A stretch of 64,000 bases of DNA from Streptomyces sp. SS1-1 (GTDB taxonomy: Bacteria > Actinomycetota > Actinomycetes > Streptomycetales > Streptomycetaceae). Where the stretch lies: positions 3,078,501-3,142,500 of the forward strand of contig NZ_WBXN01000004.1 of assembly GCF_008973465.1 (NCBI RefSeq). Direction: 5' to 3'. The first letter of the stretch is position 1; each line of letters opens with the position of its first letter. The notes under the pieces were generated by a model that was given only the letters and a program-made list of their open reading frames with translations, was not told the origin of the DNA and did no database searches. A program made the position numbers and the translations under genes. Shown piece after piece: positions 8,996-18,317 of the stretch.

Positions 8996-10222
8996 GTGAC
9001 GACGCCGGACATGACAGCGCGACGCACAGTGGGGGCCTGTGCCGCCCTGGTGATCGGCGCCCTGACCCTCACGGCCTGCGGTGGCGGCGACGGCGGCAGC
9101 GGGGCCGGCGGTGACGGCAAGGACGGCAAGGGGTCGTCCACGGCGTCCGCGGCGAAGATCGTGATCTCGGCGAAGGACGGTTCCACGGGGGCGTCCATCA
9201 ACACGACCGGTGTGCGGGTCAGCGGGGGCAGGCTGACGGCCGTACGGATGAAGGACGCGAAGACCGGGCAGGACGTGCCGGGTTCGCTGTCCTCCGACGG
9301 GACCGGCTGGCACCCCGGGGAGCAGCTGGAGCGCGGCACCAAGTACGAGATAACGGCCACCGCGAAGGACGCGGACGGCCGGGGCACCACCGCCGACTCG
9401 ACCTTCACCACGGTCACTGCCGCCGGCAGCTTCATCGGCACCTACACCCCCGACAACGGCACCACCGTCGGGGTGGGCATGCCCGTGTCGTTCACGTTCG
9501 ACAAGGCGATCAGTGACCGGAAGGCCGTGCAGTCGCACATCACCGTCACGTCCAGCAGCGGGCAGAAGGTGGTCGGGCACTGGTTCGGCGGGCAGCGCCT
9601 GGACTTCCGGCCCGAGGACTACTGGAAGGCCGGTTCCAAGGTCACGATGAAGATCGACCTGGACGGCGTCGAGGGCGCCGACGGTGTCGTCGGGGTGCAG
9701 AAGAAGACGGTCGCCTTCACGATCGGCCGCTCGCAGGTGTCGACGGTCGACGTGAACACCCAGACCATGACGGTCGTCCGGGACGGCAGCACGATCAAGT
9801 CGGTGCCGATCTCGGCGGGCAGCTCGGAGTTCTCCACCTACAACGGGCAGATGGTGATCTCCGAGAAGTCCAAGCAGCTCCACATGGACAGCCGGACGGT
9901 GAACCTGGCCGACGCGTACGACATCAAGGACGTGCCGCACGCGATGCGGCTGACGCAGTCGGGCACGTTCATCCACGGCAACTACTGGTACAACCAGGGC
10001 AACCCGCCGTTCGGCCGCCAGGGCACCAGCCATGGCTGCGTCGGCCTGCGGGACGTGAAGGGCGGTCAGGGGGACACCCCGTCCAAGTGGTTCTACGACA
10101 ACTCGATGCTCGGGGACGTGGTGATCGTCAAGAACTCCCCCGACAAGAACGTGAAGCCGGACAACGGCCTCAACGGCTGGAACATGCCGTGGAGCGAGTG
10201 GACGGCGGGCAGCGCCGCCTGA
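8996..10222 (+). CDS. L,D-transpeptidase lipoprotein (Ig-like domains + YkuD)
   Basis: A 408-residue secreted, lipid-anchored enzyme that forms 3-3 cross-links in peptidoglycan. A signal peptide ends in the lipobox LTAC (cysteine at about residue 28), followed by a Gly/Asp/Lys linker, two Ig-like domains (about 50-240) as in mycobacterial LdtMt2, and the YkuD catalytic domain. The motif HGNYW...SHGCVGLRD (His about 331, Cys about 358) holds the catalytic His and Cys. The GTG at 8996 has AAGGAG at the right distance; a later ATG would also work. The upstream stretch 8938-8960 is a short tandem GGAAC repeat of about five copies. Confidence 0.92.
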   Translation: MTTPDMTARRTVGACAALVIGALTLTACGGGDGGSGAGGDGKDGKGSSTASAAKIVISAKDGSTGASINTTGVRVSGGRLTAVRMKDAKTGQDVPGSLSSDGTGWHPGEQLERGTKYEITATAKDADGRGTTADSTFTTVTAAGSFIGTYTPDNGTTVGVGMPVSFTFDKAISDRKAVQSHITVTSSSGQKVVGHWFGGQRLDFRPEDYWKAGSKVTMKIDLDGVEGADGVVGVQKKTVAFTIGRSQVSTVDVNTQTMTVVRDGSTIKSVPISAGSSEFSTYNGQMVISEKSKQLHMDSRTVNLADAYDIKDVPHAMRLTQSGTFIHGNYWYNQGNPPFGRQGTSHGCVGLRDVKGGQGDTPSKWFYDNSMLGDVVIVKNSPDKNVKPDNGLNGWNMPWSEWTAGSAA

Positions 10223-10410
10223 CGGCACGTCCGGCCCTGAACCGCACGTCGGACAGGGTTTCTTGACGGTTCGACGGGCCGCGCGGGAACTTCTCGCGCG
10301 GTCCGCGCGTTTCACCGGACGTACGTTTTCTCGGTTCCCGGACATGATGTCCGACCGAGGGGCTACGGTATGCACCCACAAGGTGACATGCAGCAACGCC
10401 GGGAGAAACC

Positions 10411-11157
10411 TTGAGCGTTCCGTACGAGACCACAGCGTACGAACCACCCGAGTCGCCGGAGTCTCCGGAGGAGCACCTCGCGCGGCTCCTCGGCCGTGCC
10501 CTGAACTCCTTCGAGCTGCCCGACGAGACCCTGCGGCGCCTGGACTGCGCGCTCGCCCACGACAGTTCGCTGCACTCCGCGCACCACAGCGCGGGGCTGC
10601 ACCGCGAGACGTACCGGCACACCTGGCTGCTGGCCGACGGTTCGGCGCTCACCCTGTGGGAGCTCGTGCACAACACCGCGCGCGGCGGCGCCCCGCAGCA
10701 CGAGGTGTACGTGGACGAGGAGGAGCTGCGCGCCGCGACCGAGCGGCTTCCGCTGCCCTCGGACGCGCCGGACTTCGAGCTGCCGGTGACCGTGCAGCCG
10801 TCGCCGTCGGTCGCGCCCCGGCACGGGTACGTACCGGAGGACTCGGCGGACCACGCGCGGCGGCTGCTGCGCCGCGCGGAGAACACGGACCGGCCGGGCC
10901 GTGAGACCGCCGCCCTGCTGGCCACGGCGTGCGGGCACCGGATCATGCAGGCGTTCGGGCGGCCCTGGCGGTCGGCGCGCGCGGGCCTGAGCTTCTCGCT
11001 CTACGAGCACGCGTTCCTGCTGCGGGACGGGGCCGAGGTCTCCCTGTGGGAGGTCGAGCACACGGCGACGCCGGACGGACGGCACATGTGCGAGGTGTAC
11101 GTCAGCGAGGAGGCGGCGCGGGCCGCGATGCGGCGGCGGGCGGCGCAGGTCTCCTGA
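10411..11157 (+). CDS. DUF6227-family protein with internal duplication
   Basis: A 248-residue soluble protein conserved in Streptomyces (DUF6227) with no known role. It is built from two related halves. In each, a Leu/Arg-rich helix is followed by a beta-rich block: HRETYRHTWLLADGS...LWELVH...EVYVDEEELRAA (about 64-110), then FSLYEHAFLLRDGA...LWEVEH...CEVYVSEEAARAA (about 195-242). The start is TTG at 10411, five bases after GGGAG. No catalytic motif is evident, and the repeated structure suggests a small binding or scaffold fold. Confidence 0.7.
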   Translation: MSVPYETTAYEPPESPESPEEHLARLLGRALNSFELPDETLRRLDCALAHDSSLHSAHHSAGLHRETYRHTWLLADGSALTLWELVHNTARGGAPQHEVYVDEEELRAATERLPLPSDAPDFELPVTVQPSPSVAPRHGYVPEDSADHARRLLRRAENTDRPGRETAALLATACGHRIMQAFGRPWRSARAGLSFSLYEHAFLLRDGAEVSLWEVEHTATPDGRHMCEVYVSEEAARAAMRRRAAQVS

Positions 11158-11184
11158 GGAACCCGCGGGCGGCCCACGGCGCGC

Positions 11185-11439
11185 TCAGTGGCCGGTGTTG
11201 AGCCGGTGGACCAGGCCGTCGAAGGCGTCGCGTTCCGCCGGGGTGAGTTCGACGGCCTCCCGGTCGGGGGCGGTCTGCCGCTGCCGGGGAAGCCCGGCGA
11301 GCGGCTGGTCGGGGGCCCAGCGCCGGTTCGCGGGGCGGTAGCGGCGCAGCAGACGGACGAGCCCCGTCACCCACAGCACGGCCGCCAGGGCGAGGACGAC
11401 GGGACCCAGGAGCTGGAGGATCGAGACGTGCTCAGGCAT
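11185..11439 (-). CDS. Small single-pass membrane protein
   Basis: An 84-residue protein with one N-terminal membrane helix (about residues 6-26, LQLLGPVVLALAAVLWVTG) and a basic then acidic soluble tail ending in an amphipathic helix. No family is recognised. It converges on the DUF6227 gene, with stops about 28 bp apart. The ATG is almost touching its GGGAGG sequence, an unfavourable spacing, so the start is uncertain. Confidence 0.5.
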   Translation of the reverse strand: MPEHVSILQLLGPVVLALAAVLWVTGLVRLLRRYRPANRRWAPDQPLAGLPRQRQTAPDREAVELTPAERDAFDGLVHRLNTGH

Positions 11440-11568
11440 GCCTCCCAGTAGACACCACGGTCCGGGCCGTATGACCCGGACCGTGACGTATCTCGCAGGT
11501 GCCGTGAACCACGCACAGCGGCTCAACTGGGACAAGCGGCGCCCCTGTCCGTCGTTGGACCCTTCCTT

Positions 11569-13581
11569 TCAGGCGGCGACCGGCTGCTGCCCGGTGTCGG
11601 ATCGGGAGGCACCGGCGGCCGGGGGGCCGTCGGGTGCTGTGCGGCGCAGGCCCTTGAGCAGGACGACCAGGCCGGCCGTGACCGCCGTACCGGCCGCGAT
11701 GGCCAGCAGGTAGAGGAACGGCTTGCCGATGAGGAAGGTGACCCAGACGCCGCCGTGGGGTGCGCGCAGGGTCGAGCCGAAGGCCATGGTGAGGGCGCCC
11801 GTGACGGCGCCGCCCGCCATGGAGGCGGGGATGACGCGCAGGGGGTCGGCGGCGGCGAAGGGGATGGCGCCCTCGCTGATGAAGGAGGCGCCGAGCACCC
11901 AGGCGGCCTTGCCGTTCTCGCGCTCCGCCGGCGTGAACAGCTTGCGGCGCAGGGTAGTGGCCAGGGCCATGCCCAGGGGCGGGACCATGCCGGCCGCCAT
12001 CACGGCGGCCATGATCTTCATGGCGGAGTCGCTCGGGTCCTGCACGGCGATGCCGGCGGTCGCGAAGGCGTAGGCGACCTTGTTGACCGGGCCGCCGAGG
12101 TCGAAGCACATCATCAGGCCCAGCAGGACGCCGAGCAGGACGGCGTTGGAGCCGGACAGGCCGCCGAGCCAGTCCGTCATGGCCTTCTGCGCCTGCGCGA
12201 TGGGCTTGCCGATGACGACGAGCATCAGGAAGCCGACGACCATGGAGGACAGCAGCGGGATCACGACGACGGGCATGATGCCGCGCAGCACCGGGGGGAT
12301 GTCGATCCGCTGGATGGCGAGGACGACACCGCCGGCGAGGAGACCGGCGACGAGGCCGCCGAGGAATCCGGCGTTGATGGTGAAGGCGATCATGCCGCCG
12401 ACGAAGCCGGGGACGAGTCCCGGCCGGTCGGCCATGCCGTAGGCGATGTACCCGGCGAGGACGGGGATCAGGAAGCCGAACGCGACGCCGCCGATCTGGA
12501 AGAGCAGGGCACCCCAGCTGTCGGCCTGCCCCCAGGCGAAGTGCTCGGTGACGGGCGCGGCCTCGTTGATGCGGTAGCCGCCGATGACGAACCCGAGGGC
12601 GATCAGCAGGCCGCCGGCGGCGACGAACGGGACCATGTAACTGACGCCGGACATCAGCCACTTGCGCAGCCGGGTGCCGTAGCCGTCGCCGGGTTCGCCG
12701 GCCCGGTCGACGGGGGCGCCGGGCCGGGCCGCCCGGGTGGTCTCCCCGCGGGCGGCCTTCTCGCGGACCTCGGCGATGAGTTCGGCGGGCCGGTTGATGC
12801 CGGCCTTGACTCCGACGTCGACCGTGGGCTTCCCGGCGAACCGGTCCTTCTCGCGTACGGCGACGTCGTGGGCGAGGATCACGCCGTCCGCGGCGGCGAC
12901 GACGGCGGGGTCGAGCCGGGTGAAGCCGGCCGATCCCTGCGTCTCGACGACGAGTTCGACGCCCGCGTCCCGGCCGGCGTTCTCCAGGGCCTCGGCGGCC
13001 ATGTAGGTGTGGGCGATGCCGGTGGGGCAGGAGGTGACGGCGACGATCCGGAAGGGACGCCCGGCGGTGGTGGCGTCCTCGCCGGACGGGGTGTCCGTGG
13101 CAAGGGCCTCCTCGCGGGACGGGGTGTCCGTGGCGGGGGCCTCTTCCCCGCGGATCAGCGCGGCGGCCGACTCGGCGTCCCGGGCGGCGCGCAGGGCGTC
13201 CGTGAACGCGCTGTCCATGAGCTGCCGGGCCAGCGAGGACAGGATCGTGAGGTGGGCGTCGTCCGCTCCGGCCGGGGCGGCGATGAGGAAGATCAGGTCG
13301 GCGGGCCCGTCGGCGGCGCCGAAGTCGACACCGGCGGCGCTGCGTCCGAAGGCGAGCGTCGGCTCGGTGACATGGGCGCTGCGGCAGTGCGGGATGCCGA
13401 TGCCGCCGTCGAGGCCGGTGGGCATCTGGGCCTCGCGGGCGGCGACGTCGGCGAGGAAGCCGTCCAGGTCGGTCACCCGGCCCTGGGCGGCCATGCGCTC
13501 GGCGAGGGCGCGTGCCGCGGCCTCCTTGGTGTCGGCGGTCAGGTCGAGGTCGACCAGGTCCGCCGTGATCATGTCGCTCAT
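11569..13581 (-). CDS. fruA: Fructose-specific PTS EIIABC permease
   Basis: A 670-residue fused phosphotransferase permease that imports fructose and phosphorylates it to fructose-1-phosphate. Domain order is EIIA (1-145, phospho-His in GIGIPHCR, about residue 65), a linker with an imperfect repeat (EEAPATDTPS/EEALATDTPS), EIIB (about 175-270, phospho-Cys in VTSCPTGIAHT, about 185) and EIIC (about 310-650, eight to ten membrane helices). It is the last gene of the minus-strand fruR-fruK-fruA cluster. The product feeds 1-phosphofructokinase, encoded 100 bp upstream. Confidence 0.95.
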   Translation of the reverse strand: MSDMITADLVDLDLTADTKEAAARALAERMAAQGRVTDLDGFLADVAAREAQMPTGLDGGIGIPHCRSAHVTEPTLAFGRSAAGVDFGAADGPADLIFLIAAPAGADDAHLTILSSLARQLMDSAFTDALRAARDAESAAALIRGEEAPATDTPSREEALATDTPSGEDATTAGRPFRIVAVTSCPTGIAHTYMAAEALENAGRDAGVELVVETQGSAGFTRLDPAVVAAADGVILAHDVAVREKDRFAGKPTVDVGVKAGINRPAELIAEVREKAARGETTRAARPGAPVDRAGEPGDGYGTRLRKWLMSGVSYMVPFVAAGGLLIALGFVIGGYRINEAAPVTEHFAWGQADSWGALLFQIGGVAFGFLIPVLAGYIAYGMADRPGLVPGFVGGMIAFTINAGFLGGLVAGLLAGGVVLAIQRIDIPPVLRGIMPVVVIPLLSSMVVGFLMLVVIGKPIAQAQKAMTDWLGGLSGSNAVLLGVLLGLMMCFDLGGPVNKVAYAFATAGIAVQDPSDSAMKIMAAVMAAGMVPPLGMALATTLRRKLFTPAERENGKAAWVLGASFISEGAIPFAAADPLRVIPASMAGGAVTGALTMAFGSTLRAPHGGVWVTFLIGKPFLYLLAIAAGTAVTAGLVVLLKGLRRTAPDGPPAAGASRSDTGQQPVAA

Positions 13582-13681
13582 CGCGGGCTCCTTCGCACGC
13601 GTATCGCCCGTATCGCCAGGGGAGTCGGGTGGGCGGGGGTGGGGACGGGGACGGGGAGGAAGAGAAGTGCGGCCGTGCCGT

Positions 13682-14629
13682 TCATGACGCGGGCTCGGTG
13701 AGGGCGCGGTCCGCGGGGACGTCGGCCGTGACGGTGACGGCCGACGGGTCGAGGTCGGCGGGGGTGGGCATCACGCTGCCGGGAAGCCGTACGGCCGCGG
13801 CGCCGTGCGCGACGGCGGAGGCGAGGGCGTCGGGGCCCTGCCCGCCCGCGATGAGGAACCCGGCGAGGGAGGCGTCCCCGGCGCCGACGTTGCTGCGGAC
13901 GGCGTCGACGGGTGCGGTGCCGAACCAGGTGCCGGCGTCGTCGACCAGCAGTTGCCCGTCGGCGCCCAGGCTGGCGAGGACGGCACGGGCGCCCAGTTCA
14001 CGCAGTTCCCCGGCGGCCTTCACCGCGTCCCCGAGCGTGGTGAGGGGACGTCCGACGGCCCGGGCGAGCTCCTCGGCGTTGGGTTTCACCACGTCGGGCC
14101 GGGCCCGTACGGCTTCGAGCAGGGCCGGTCCGGAGGTGTCCAGGGCGATCCGGGTGCCGTCGGCGTGGGCCCGGGTGACGACGTCGGCGTACCAGGTGGC
14201 GGCGAGGCCGCGGGGAAGGCTGCCGCAGCAGGCGATCCAGTCGGCGGCGCGGGCCTGGGCGCGGACGGCGTCGAGGAGGGCTTCGCGTTCGGCGGGGCTC
14301 AGTTCGGGGCCGGGGGCGTTGATCTTCGTGAGGACGCCGTCGGTCTCGGCGAGGGCGATGTTGGAGCGGGTGGCGCCGGCGACGGGGACGGGGGCGACGT
14401 CGATGCCCTGGGCGTGGAGGAGGTCGGCGACGAGGGCGCCGGGCGCCCCGCCGAGGGGCAGCACGGCGACCGTCCGGCGTCCGGCGGCGGCGACGGCCCG
14501 GGAGACGTTCACGCCCTTGCCGCCGGGGTCCATGCGTTCACCGGTGGCGCGGATGACCTCGCCGCGGTCCAGGGCGGGGACCTCGTAGGTGCGGTCGAGG
14601 GACGGGTTGGGGGTGACGGTGAGGATCAT
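13682..14629 (-). CDS. fruK: 1-phosphofructokinase
   Basis: A 315-residue PfkB-family sugar kinase converting fructose-1-phosphate to fructose-1,6-bisphosphate. The N-terminal MILTVTPNPSLDRT block, the substrate-loop GGKGVNVSRA (about 36-45) and the catalytic NVGAGDASLAGF (about 248-259, aspartate base) are all present. The ATG at 14629 begins at the conserved family start. It lies between fruR (34 bp upstream) and fruA, so the three form one transcription unit. Confidence 0.94.
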   Translation of the reverse strand: MILTVTPNPSLDRTYEVPALDRGEVIRATGERMDPGGKGVNVSRAVAAAGRRTVAVLPLGGAPGALVADLLHAQGIDVAPVPVAGATRSNIALAETDGVLTKINAPGPELSPAEREALLDAVRAQARAADWIACCGSLPRGLAATWYADVVTRAHADGTRIALDTSGPALLEAVRARPDVVKPNAEELARAVGRPLTTLGDAVKAAGELRELGARAVLASLGADGQLLVDDAGTWFGTAPVDAVRSNVGAGDASLAGFLIAGGQGPDALASAVAHGAAAVRLPGSVMPTPADLDPSAVTVTADVPADRALTEPAS

Positions 14630-14663
14630 GCGCTCGTTTCCAGGCCCGGGTGGGGGGACGTTC

Positions 14664-15425
14664 TCAGACACGCTGCACTTCCGTGCCGCCGTGCTCGATG
14701 CCCGTGGCGGCCTCGGGTGCGAGGCCGGTGTCGGTGATCAGCAGGTCCACGTCGCCGAGGCCGCCGAAGCGGGCGAAGTGCTCCTGGCCGTGCTTGCCGG
14801 AGTCGGCGAGCAGGACGACCCGGCGCGCGGCGGCGACGGCGGCGCGTTTCACGGCGGCTTCGGCGAGGTCGGGGGTGGTCAGCCCGTGCTCGGCGGAGAA
14901 GCCGTTGGCGGCGACGAACAGCACGTCGGCGCGGATCTCGGCGTACGCGCGCAGGGCCCAGGCGTCGACGGCGGCGCGGGTGCGGTGCCGTACGCGGCCT
15001 CCGACGAGGTGGAGCTGGATGCCGGGGTGGTCGGCGAGGCGGGCGGCGATGGGCAGGCTGTGGGTGACGACGGTGAGGGACGCCTCGAGCGGCAGGGCGG
15101 CGGCGAGGCGGGCCACGGTGGTGCCCGCGTCGAGGATCAGGGTGCCGTCGGTGGGGAGTTCGGCGAGGGCCGCCTTCGCGATCCGGTCCTTCTCGTCGGC
15201 CGCCGTGGACTCGCGTTCGGTGAGGTCCGGTTCGAAGTCGAGGCGCCCGGCGGGGATGGCGCCGCCGTGCACCCGCCGGACCAGCCCGGCCCGGTCGAGC
15301 GCCTTGAGGTCCCGCCGGATGGTCTCGGCCGTGACCTGGAACTCCTCGGCGAGCGACAGCACGTCCACCCGGCCGCCGTCCCGGGCCAGCCGGAGGATCG
15401 CCTGCTGCCGCTCCGGTGCGTACAT
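14664..15425 (-). CDS. fruR: DeoR-family regulator of the fructose operon
   Basis: A 253-residue DeoR repressor. Residues 1-57 form the winged helix-turn-helix (MYAPERQQAIL start, VTAETIRRDLKAL recognition region). Residues 75-235 form the sugar-phosphate-sensing domain, with ILDAGTTVARLA and FVAANGFSAEHGLTT blocks typical for the family. It is first in the operon, with a good GGGAGA ribosome site. By analogy it represses its own operon until a fructose phosphate binds; the likely operator is in the 60 bp upstream of 15425, which includes the AT-rich AGTAAACAGATTCGG segment. Confidence 0.92.
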   Translation of the reverse strand: MYAPERQQAILRLARDGGRVDVLSLAEEFQVTAETIRRDLKALDRAGLVRRVHGGAIPAGRLDFEPDLTERESTAADEKDRIAKAALAELPTDGTLILDAGTTVARLAAALPLEASLTVVTHSLPIAARLADHPGIQLHLVGGRVRHRTRAAVDAWALRAYAEIRADVLFVAANGFSAEHGLTTPDLAEAAVKRAAVAAARRVVLLADSGKHGQEHFARFGGLGDVDLLITDTGLAPEAATGIEHGGTEVQRV

Positions 15426-15578
15426 GCCCGTTCTCCCTCGCCGGTGTGCCCGAGTCTGTGGTTCGGGGGCCGAGATTACGCCCGGACTCCGGAGAAGTAA
15501 ACAGATTCGGATGTGATCGGGCACGAACGGGCATCGGGCCCGGAGGGCTGGGAGGACTGGGGAGACTGGAAAAGGCGA

Positions 15579-15610
15579 AGGGCCCGCCCAGGTCGCACCT
15601 GGACGGGCCT
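15579..15610 (-). terminator. Hairpin terminator after the MFS gene
   Basis: A nearly perfect stem of about 14 bp, AGGGCCCGCCCAGGT on the left with ACCTGGACGGGCCT on the right, separated by 3 bases. It follows the stop of the minus-strand MFS gene (15637) and lies 150 bp before fruR. Confidence 0.7.
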
Positions 15611-15636
15611 CGTCGCTGCCCTGTCGCTGCGAAAAC

Positions 15637-17286
15637 TCAGCCGACGAGCTGAGGAGCCCGGTCGTCGGACCGTTCGCCCTCCACGGCCCCGCTTCCGGAG
15701 CCCTCGCCCTCCCCCGGCCCCGCCGGCCGCGCCGGCAGCGCCCACATCAGCAGGAAGATGACCGCCATCACCGCCGCCACCCAGCCCAGCGCGTGCTGGA
15801 AGCCGTCGGCGAAGGCGGTGCCCGCCGCGGTCGGGGTCGTGGCCTCGGTCAGGCGGTCGTCGACGATGCCGTAGAAGACGACGGAGACCAGGCCGAGGCC
15901 GAGGGCGTTGCCCATCTGCTGGACCGTGTTGATCAGGCCGGACGCCGAACCGGCGTGCTCGCGCGGCACCTCGGAGAGGATCGCGTCCGTCAGCGGGGCC
16001 ACGATCAGGCCCATCCCGGCACCCATCACGATCAGGGGCAGCGCCATCTGCCACGGGGCGATGGCGAGGCCGTAGCGGCCGGCCTCCCAGATGTAGAGCA
16101 GGATGCCGGTGCCCATGAGCAGCGCGCCCGCCTGGAGCACCGTGCGGCCGAAGCGCGGGACGAGCTGCTGGACGGACAGACCGGCCGCCGTGGAGACGGC
16201 GATGGAGAACGGGATGCCGGTGAGGCCGGCCTTCAGCGGGCTCCAGCCCAGCCCGAACTGCATGTACAGCGTCCACACCAGGAAGAAGATGCCGAGCGCG
16301 ACACCGAACACCGTCTGGACGGCGATTCCGGCCGCGAAGCTCTTCACCTTGAACAGGGAGAGCTCGACCAGCGGGGAGCCGTCACGGGCGCCCTTGCGCC
16401 GCTCGTACGCCACCAGCGCACCCAGCACGACGAGCGAGCCGCCCATCGACAGGTACCCCCACAGCGGCCAGCCCAGCTCACGGCCCCGGGTCAGCGGGTA
16501 GAGCAGCATCAGCAGGCCGAGGGTGACCAGGGCGACGCCCACCAGGTCCAGCTTGAGGGCCTTCGGGGCCCTGGACTCGGTGATGAAACGGCTGCCGAGG
16601 ATCAGGCCGGCGATGCCGACCGGCAGGTTGATCAGGAAGATCGGGCGCCAGGCCAGCCCGAAGAGGTCACCCTCCGTCAGCAGCGCGCCGAGGAGCGGAC
16701 CGCTGACCGCGCCGAGGCCGACGATCGCGCCGAACAGGCCGAACACCTTGCCCCGTTCGTGCGCCGGGAAGGTGGCGTGGACGATCGACAGCACCTGAGG
16801 CACCATCAGCGCGGCCATGGCGCCCTGGAGGATGCGGGAGGCGACCAGCATCTCCGGGTTCACGGCGAAGCCGCACAGCGCGGAGGCGAGGGTGAAGCCG
16901 CCGATGCCGATGAGGAACAGCCGCTTGCGGCCGTGGATGTCGCCGAGCCGGCCGCCCGTGATCAGGCCCGCGGCGAAGGCGAGGGCGTACCCCGCGGTGA
17001 TCCACTGGATCTGGCTGAAGGTGGCCCCGGCCTCGCGCTGGATCGACGGGATGGCGATGTTGACGATCGTGACGTCCACGAGGTCCATGAAGGCCGCGGT
17101 CATCACGATGGCCAGCGCGAACCAGCGGCGCCGGTCGGCCGGGGGCGTGGTGTCCGCCGTCGTCGCGGCCGTCGCGGCCGTCGTGGCCTTCGTGGCCGTC
17201 GTGGCCTTCGCCGTCGGCTCGTCCGCCGTCGTCGTTCGCTTCGTTCGCTGCTGCGGTGTCGCTGTGGTGCGCTCGCCTGAGGTCAT
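15637..17286 (-). CDS. MFS drug efflux transporter, DHA2 (EmrB/QacA) family
   Basis: A 549-residue, 14-helix exporter. The DHA2 signs are VDVTIVNIAIPSIQ (about 70-83), GRLGDIHGRKR in loop 2-3 and the GPLLGALL motif C. The N-terminus carries an unusual 40-residue tail made mostly of T, A and K (ATTATKATTAATAATT type), which looks like an expanded repeat. The WYL-domain regulator is divergent, 62 bp away, and is the probable controller. Substrate unknown, likely hydrophobic drugs or dyes. Confidence 0.9.
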   Translation of the reverse strand: MTSGERTTATPQQRTKRTTTADEPTAKATTATKATTAATAATTADTTPPADRRRWFALAIVMTAAFMDLVDVTIVNIAIPSIQREAGATFSQIQWITAGYALAFAAGLITGGRLGDIHGRKRLFLIGIGGFTLASALCGFAVNPEMLVASRILQGAMAALMVPQVLSIVHATFPAHERGKVFGLFGAIVGLGAVSGPLLGALLTEGDLFGLAWRPIFLINLPVGIAGLILGSRFITESRAPKALKLDLVGVALVTLGLLMLLYPLTRGRELGWPLWGYLSMGGSLVVLGALVAYERRKGARDGSPLVELSLFKVKSFAAGIAVQTVFGVALGIFFLVWTLYMQFGLGWSPLKAGLTGIPFSIAVSTAAGLSVQQLVPRFGRTVLQAGALLMGTGILLYIWEAGRYGLAIAPWQMALPLIVMGAGMGLIVAPLTDAILSEVPREHAGSASGLINTVQQMGNALGLGLVSVVFYGIVDDRLTEATTPTAAGTAFADGFQHALGWVAAVMAVIFLLMWALPARPAGPGEGEGSGSGAVEGERSDDRAPQLVG

Positions 17287-17348
17287 GTTCCGACGCTACG
17301 GGCCGATTAGGTCAGATCGTGTCCTAGACGTGCGGCATCCTCGAACCC

Positions 17349-18317
17349 ATGACGACGGACACTCCGGCACGGCTGCTGACCCTCCTCTCCCTCCTCCAGA
17401 CGCCCCGTGAGTGGCCCGGTGGTGAACTCGCCGGCCGGCTGGGGGTGTCCCGGCGCACGGTGCGGCGGGACATCGACCGGCTGCGGGAACTGGGCTATCC
17501 CGTGCGGGCGACCAAGGGGTCCGACGGGGGCTACCGGCTCGTCGCGGGCAAGGCGATGCCGCCGCTCGTGCTGGACGACGAGGAGGCCGTGGCGATCGCG
17601 GTAGGGCTGCGGGCCGGTGCCGGGCACGCCGTCGAGGGCGTCGAGGAGGCGTCCGTACGGGCGCTGGCGAAGCTGGAGCAGGTGCTGCCGGCGCGTCTGC
17701 GGCACCGCGTGAGCACGTTGCAGGCCGCCACCACGCCGCTGGCCAGCGGGGACGGGGCGAGCATCGCGCCCGAGACGCTCACCGTGATGGCGTCGACCGT
17801 GGCGGGGCGGGAGCGGCTGCGGTTCGCGTACCGGGCGAAGGACGGCACCGCCTCACGGCGCCTGACCGAGCCGTACCGGCTGGTGTCGACCGGGCGGCGC
17901 TGGTACCTCGTCGCGTACGACCTCGACCGGGGCGACTGGCGGACGTTCCGGGTGGACCGGGTGAGCGAGCCGTTCGCGACGGGGGCGCGGTTCGCCCCGC
18001 GGGAACTGCCCACCGGGAGCGCCGCCGAGTATCTGCGGCAGTCCATGTGGGGGTGGGCGGAGTCGTACGAGTTCTCCGTGACGTTCGCCGCGCCCGCGGA
18101 GTTCGTCGCCACGCGGCTGCCGGGGTGGCTGGGCGTGCCGGAGCCGCTGGAGGACGGACGGACGTGCCGGGTGCGGGGGACGAGCGGGGGCAACCCGGAG
18201 TGGACGGCCGTACGGCTGGCGATGGTGGGCTGCGATTTCACCGTCGAGTCGCCGGAGGAACTGCGGCGGTCCGCGGAGGAGTTGGGCGGACGGCTGAGCC
18301 GGGCGGCCGCGAGCTAG
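17349..18317 (+). CDS. WYL-domain transcriptional regulator (YafY type)
   Basis: A 322-residue regulator: HTH_11 winged helix (about 6-60, LGVSRRTVRRDIDRLRELGYPV), WYL ligand-sensing domain (about 140-215; RFAYRAKDG...RRWYLVAYD) and a WCX C-terminal domain. WYL proteins commonly sense nucleic-acid or nucleotide ligands. The gene is divergent from the efflux pump. The 62-bp gap includes TTAGGTCAGATCGTGTCCTA, in which TAGG and CCTA form a candidate operator. The stop overlaps the convergent TetR stop by 4 bp. Confidence 0.88.
   Translation: MTTDTPARLLTLLSLLQTPREWPGGELAGRLGVSRRTVRRDIDRLRELGYPVRATKGSDGGYRLVAGKAMPPLVLDDEEAVAIAVGLRAGAGHAVEGVEEASVRALAKLEQVLPARLRHRVSTLQAATTPLASGDGASIAPETLTVMASTVAGRERLRFAYRAKDGTASRRLTEPYRLVSTGRRWYLVAYDLDRGDWRTFRVDRVSEPFATGARFAPRELPTGSAAEYLRQSMWGWAESYEFSVTFAAPAEFVATRLPGWLGVPEPLEDGRTCRVRGTSGGNPEWTAVRLAMVGCDFTVESPEELRRSAEELGGRLSRAAAS

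Noticed and set aside
11755..13701. 648-residue plus-strand ORF
   Set aside because: Antisense shadow of fruA, dominated by Gly, Asp and Val.
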